DNA of 64,000 nucleotides, taken from contig CAWBRY010000005.1 of the NCBI GenBank assembly GCA_963791295.1, positions 124,001-188,000 of the forward strand, written 5' to 3'. Positions 60,743-64,000 of this stretch are shown in pieces. The notes beneath the pieces are model-generated. The model saw nothing but the letters and a program-made list of their open reading frames with translations. It was not told the DNA's origin and ran no database searches. The translations under genes were made by a program, and so were the position numbers. Positions within the stretch are counted from its first letter, which is position 1. Each line of letters opens with the position of its first letter. The stretch comes from CAWBRY01 sp963791295 (GTDB lineage Bacteria > Bacteroidota > Bacteroidia > Chitinophagales > Chitinophagaceae).

Positions 60743-63079
60743 ATGACAGCAAAGTGGCAATTGCATATCTCTTGCGTGATCCTGATAACCTTTCTTCTGA
60801 TCGGTGGGTCGGTATATTCTCAGTCTACCCGGGACGTGAGTCGCGTGGAAAGCGGAATGGCAAATGAAGGCAAGACACGCGCCTTAATCATTGGTATATC
60901 GAAATATCAATACATAGATTCCTTGCAATACGCCGACCGTGACGCACAGGTTTTTGCCGAGTATTTAAAGAGCAATAGTTTTTGGCATGTGGGCAAAGAT
61001 GATATCACCTTGCTTGTAAATGATAAGGCCAAGAACGGAGACCTTATCACCCAACTGGCGCGTATAGCAAAAGCCTCCAACCCCGGTGACAACCTTTTGT
61101 TTTACTTCTCCGGCCATGGCGATGTGGAAACGATCACTCAGTTCAACAACGGTTTCTTACTGGCCTACGATACGTACACAAATAATTATATCGCCGGGGC
61201 CTTACCCATCAGCTTCCTTAAAGAATTATTTGTCACTCTTCTCAATAAAAATGTCAAAGTGCTGCTGGTCACCGATGCATGCCGCTCCGGAAAATTAGCC
61301 GGCGGCATGAAGGGAGCCGAATTTGCGGCGACAGCGATCAGTAACATGTGGAAGAATGAGATCAAGATCCTAAGCTCCCAACCCGGCCAGCTATCTTTTG
61401 AAGGGACAAAATGGGGTAACGGTCGCGGAGTCTTTTCTTATTACCTGGTAAAAGGACTGAATGGTGAGGCCGACGCCAATAAAGATTCATCTATTACACT
61501 GGCTGAATTGGAAATGTTTGTCGGCAACAATGTCGCAAGGGAAACAGGAAATAAACAACAACCCATATTTGAAGGTCCAAACAAATACTCTACGATACTT
61601 GCCACATTATCGCCTCCTGTTATTTTGGCTAACCCCAAACCCGGAGGTAATCAGTATATCCCACCGAAGAAAATATTCCGTGTCCCCGAGGATACTTGCC
61701 TGCATTATTATCGCGAATTCCTGGAAGCAATTGAAAAAAACAAATTTGATAACGGCGATCCCCGTTCGGCGTCGACATTATATAACAAGTTAAAGGCCTG
61801 TAGCCGGGATACGAATATGGTGTTGCAAGCCAATTCCCAGTTGCTGGCTGGTTTGATGAACAGCGCCCAGGAAATTGTAAACAATTCTTTTATCGGCCAA
61901 AAATTAGTGGGAGATAAAGACTTCGATAAAGGCATCGCCCTGATCGATCAGATCATAGGAAATAATGACCTGCAATTGCCGTATGACCAGCACATGAGAA
62001 ATCTCAATCGCTATTTTCTTGTCATGCAAAAAACAACGAATGATAGTGCGCAGAGTAATTATTCATTGGATCAACTGGACCGCATGATGGATTCAGCTTT
62101 GGTGGAAGAACCCGACGCTGCTTACCTGCTGACGGCTAAAAGCAGGATAGAGATGAAGCGGGAAAATTGGGAAAATGCCATCGAACTGCAACAAAGGTCT
62201 CTGGAAAAAAGTCCCGGCTGGCTTACACCAAAATACTACCTGGGTATGGCCTACGGCAATAAGAAAAGCTATGATAAGGCCATTGAGTTTTATGAAGAAG
62301 TATATAAGAAGGATAGTCTTAACCAAACCTTTGAATGTACCAAGTGCGCGTTTAAGATGATGGCCGAATGGGCGAGGAAGCTGAAAATGGATAAGAAATC
62401 AGCAGAATATTTTCTCAAATCCATGGAATTCTTTCCGGTGTTTCCCGAAATCCCCGATCCCTTCGAAAATGAATTCTTCATGAATCATCCCGGTAAGGAT
62501 AGCAGTGGCAATCCCGAGGTGATGCCAGCCAATCCATCCTTCAATCGCAACCTGAGGAAACAACTGGAAAAACAACTCGCAGGGCTTCCAATTCCAGGAT
62601 ATGTGCTTGATTCGATAAAAATCGGCATGGTAAATAGAGATGATTCCGCAGGCTTTTATTTTACACGCGGTCTTTTATCTAAGAAAGATCCGGGCAAGCC
62701 TGATTCCTCCACTTACTTTTACAAGAAGGCTATTGAGCTTGACCCGGATGAAATCTTTTTTATGGAAACGCTGATCGACCACCTCCAGGAAGCGGGAAAA
62801 GAGGATCTCGTACAAAGCTTTCTGCCGTCGAGGATTAACAACTATCACGAAGAGGAACGAATGGACCTCAGAATCATGTTGGCTGCCTCATATCTAAAAT
62901 CCCGTAAGCTGAGGCAGGCCTTCCTGGTATATAAAGGGATGATTGAAGCTGGCGAATTTAGCTGCGCGGATCTAAAAAAACTTGACACCGAATTCGGCAA
63001 GCTGCCGGAATACAATCAATACATGAAAACCTGTAAAGATCGAAAACCTGAAGGAGATAGAGACGACGACGAGAATTGA
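60743..63079 (+). CDS. Secreted caspase-like (C14) protein with TPR region
   Basis: 778 aa. A signal peptide (LHISCVILITFLLIGGSVYS) precedes a caspase-fold domain: RALIIGISKYQYIDSLQYADRDA, catalytic His125 in FSGHGD and catalytic Cys180 in VTDACRSGKLAG, followed by the FSYYLVKGLNG strand-helix and GNKQQPIFEG. After a Pro-rich linker (about 300-320) a TPR-like helical region spans residues 330 to about 770, and a polar tail ends it. Such secreted metacaspase-like proteins occur in Bacteroidota, with unknown targets. It is separated from the previous gene by a terminator, so it is monocistronic. Confidence 0.88.
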   Translation: MTAKWQLHISCVILITFLLIGGSVYSQSTRDVSRVESGMANEGKTRALIIGISKYQYIDSLQYADRDAQVFAEYLKSNSFWHVGKDDITLLVNDKAKNGDLITQLARIAKASNPGDNLLFYFSGHGDVETITQFNNGFLLAYDTYTNNYIAGALPISFLKELFVTLLNKNVKVLLVTDACRSGKLAGGMKGAEFAATAISNMWKNEIKILSSQPGQLSFEGTKWGNGRGVFSYYLVKGLNGEADANKDSSITLAELEMFVGNNVARETGNKQQPIFEGPNKYSTILATLSPPVILANPKPGGNQYIPPKKIFRVPEDTCLHYYREFLEAIEKNKFDNGDPRSASTLYNKLKACSRDTNMVLQANSQLLAGLMNSAQEIVNNSFIGQKLVGDKDFDKGIALIDQIIGNNDLQLPYDQHMRNLNRYFLVMQKTTNDSAQSNYSLDQLDRMMDSALVEEPDAAYLLTAKSRIEMKRENWENAIELQQRSLEKSPGWLTPKYYLGMAYGNKKSYDKAIEFYEEVYKKDSLNQTFECTKCAFKMMAEWARKLKMDKKSAEYFLKSMEFFPVFPEIPDPFENEFFMNHPGKDSSGNPEVMPANPSFNRNLRKQLEKQLAGLPIPGYVLDSIKIGMVNRDDSAGFYFTRGLLSKKDPGKPDSSTYFYKKAIELDPDEIFFMETLIDHLQEAGKEDLVQSFLPSRINNYHEEERMDLRIMLAASYLKSRKLRQAFLVYKGMIEAGEFSCADLKKLDTEFGKLPEYNQYMKTCKDRKPEGDRDDDEN

Positions 63080-63102
63080 TCAGGGATTAGAGACCTATCT
63101 CT

Positions 63103-64000
63103 TTAGGCCTCTGACATGAAGGGATAACGGTAATCGGTAGGCGCATTAAAAGTTTCTTTGATCGTTCGCGCACTCAACCACCGGTACAGATTGAGAATGG
63201 ATCCTGCCTTGTCATTTGTTCCGCTGGCTCTAGCACCGCCAAATGGTTGTTGTCCAACCACAGCGCCCGTAGGCTTATCATTTATGTAAAAGTTTCCGGC
63301 GGCATTGCGAAGCCTGTTAGTTGCTAACTCAATAGCTGCCCTGTCTTTGGCAATAACGGCACCCGTGAGTGCATAAGGTGATGTGCTGTCCACCAATTCC
63401 AGCGCTTTTTCAAATCCATTGGCCGGATAGACATAGACGGTAAGCACCGGGCCGAATATTTCTTCACACATCGTAACATATCTGGGATTCTTTGCTTCAA
63501 TCACGGTGGGCTGAATGAAATAACCCTGCTTCTTATCACACTTCCCTCCTACCCAAATTTCCGCCTTTGGGTCTTTTCTCGCCTGGTCGATATATGACTT
63601 GATCTTATCAAAGCTTTTCTCATCGATCACTGCATTGATGAAGTTGGAAAAATTCTCGACGCTTCCCATTTTGAAACTCTTAATCCCAGCGATGAGTTTT
63701 TGTTTTACTTCTCCAACGAGATTCGACGGAATGTATGCCCTCGAAGCGGCCGAACATTTCTGTCCCTGGAATTCAAAAGCACCTCGTAATAGTGCCGTAA
63801 CAACTACATCGGCGTCGGCGCTTTTATGAGCCAACACAAAATCCTTTCCGCCGGTTTCACCAACGATTCGCGGATAAGATTTATACATCGCCATATTCTT
63901 TCCTATCGTCTCCCACATATTATTGAATACAGCCGTTGACCCCGTAAAATGAACACCGGCAAAATCCCGATGGTTAAAACAAACTTTGCCGATCGTAGGG
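63103..64000 (-). CDS. pruA: 1-Pyrroline-5-carboxylate dehydrogenase, C-terminal part; 5' end outside window
   Basis: Oxidises L-glutamate-gamma-semialdehyde to glutamate in proline breakdown. The frame continues through the window edge: before the first Met (63918) it reads FAGVHFTGSTAVFNN, the NAD-binding region of the family. The catalytic Glu is in GETGGKDFVLAHKS and the catalytic Cys in GQKCSAASRAYIP. EEIFGPVLTVYVYP, YALTGAVIAKDRAAIELATN, QQPFGGARASGTNDKAGS and the closing NLYRWLSARTIKETF follow. About half of the protein lies outside the window. Confidence 0.95.
   Translation of the reverse strand, partial: PTIGKVCFNHRDFAGVHFTGSTAVFNNMWETIGKNMAMYKSYPRIVGETGGKDFVLAHKSADADVVVTALLRGAFEFQGQKCSAASRAYIPSNLVGEVKQKLIAGIKSFKMGSVENFSNFINAVIDEKSFDKIKSYIDQARKDPKAEIWVGGKCDKKQGYFIQPTVIEAKNPRYVTMCEEIFGPVLTVYVYPANGFEKALELVDSTSPYALTGAVIAKDRAAIELATNRLRNAAGNFYINDKPTGAVVGQQPFGGARASGTNDKAGSILNLYRWLSARTIKETFNAPTDYRYPFMSEA

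Noticed and set aside
1..64000. tRNA, rRNA, CRISPR arrays, transposases
   Set aside because: I scanned the intergenic gaps and saw no tRNA-like stems with conserved TpsiC loop, no repeat-spacer arrays and no transposase or integrase ORF.

Overview
The window comes from a member of the Bacteroidota, most likely the family Chitinophagaceae. Pointers are promoter -7 motifs of the TAnnTTTG type, a type IX secretion pair (a PorP/SprF-like protein next to a giant PKD protein with a gliding-type C-terminal sorting domain), many small secreted or lipoprotein genes with SPII signals, a DUF6089 beta-barrel, a BlaI/M56 pair and a K+-dependent type membrane pyrophosphatase. It reads as chromosomal housekeeping DNA. 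I see no rRNA, tRNA, CRISPR array, prophage, integrase or insertion sequence.

Layout. 0-2.6 kb: 3' part of dnaK, its terminator, an AT-rich inverted repeat, a promoter with a structured leader and a 63-aa orphan protein, then two small membrane proteins on the minus strand. 2.8-6.6 kb: malQ (4-alpha-glucanotransferase) and a dipeptide epimerase, both interrupted by many frameshifts between about 4.09 and 6.5 kb. 6.7-12 kb: beta-barrel, UbiD decarboxylase, TraB/GumN protein, DUF6438 protein and a secreted orphan bracketed by TAGATAC-type repeats. 12-20.7 kb: ndk, a DHH phosphoesterase, an FKBP lipoprotein, a possible small RNA, folP, DUF1599, a DoxX/MauE-like protein, an OppB-type permease, a CBS protein, a DciA-like protein and recF. 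20.8-29.6 kb: pdhA, TPR protein, ribH, LutA-like protein, a molybdopterin oxidoreductase with its cytochrome b, fasciclin, EVE, sirtuin, a HExxH protein and saccharopine dehydrogenase. 29.7-45.5 kb: gyrA, a TPR protein, three REP-like palindromes around a YdjC deacetylase gene, NDH-2, serA, two serine hydrolases, the NAD(P)HX repair enzyme and hppA. 45.6-53.2 kb: BlaI/M56 and the T9SS pair. 53.3-64 kb: WbqC, a winged-helix-like membrane protein, an LEA14-like lipoprotein, an HMA protein, pyrE, Nudix, thioesterase, coaD, pyrB, pyrR, a beta-barrel, a secreted caspase-TPR protein and the 3' part of the P5C dehydrogenase gene.

The genes mostly form short operons of one to four genes. Functional groupings are pyrimidine synthesis (pyrE; pyrB and pyrR), cofactor synthesis (folP, ribH, coaD, possibly ubiD), respiration and redox (NDH-2, MsrPQ-like pair) and surface secretion. 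I did not find a convincing new multi-gene system. The most interesting leads are the leader plus 63-aa gene near 1.5-1.9 kb, a candidate small RNA at 14.63-14.87 kb, two families of short palindromic or tandem repeats, a Moco enzyme that appears membrane-anchored without a Tat signal, and the frameshift cluster.
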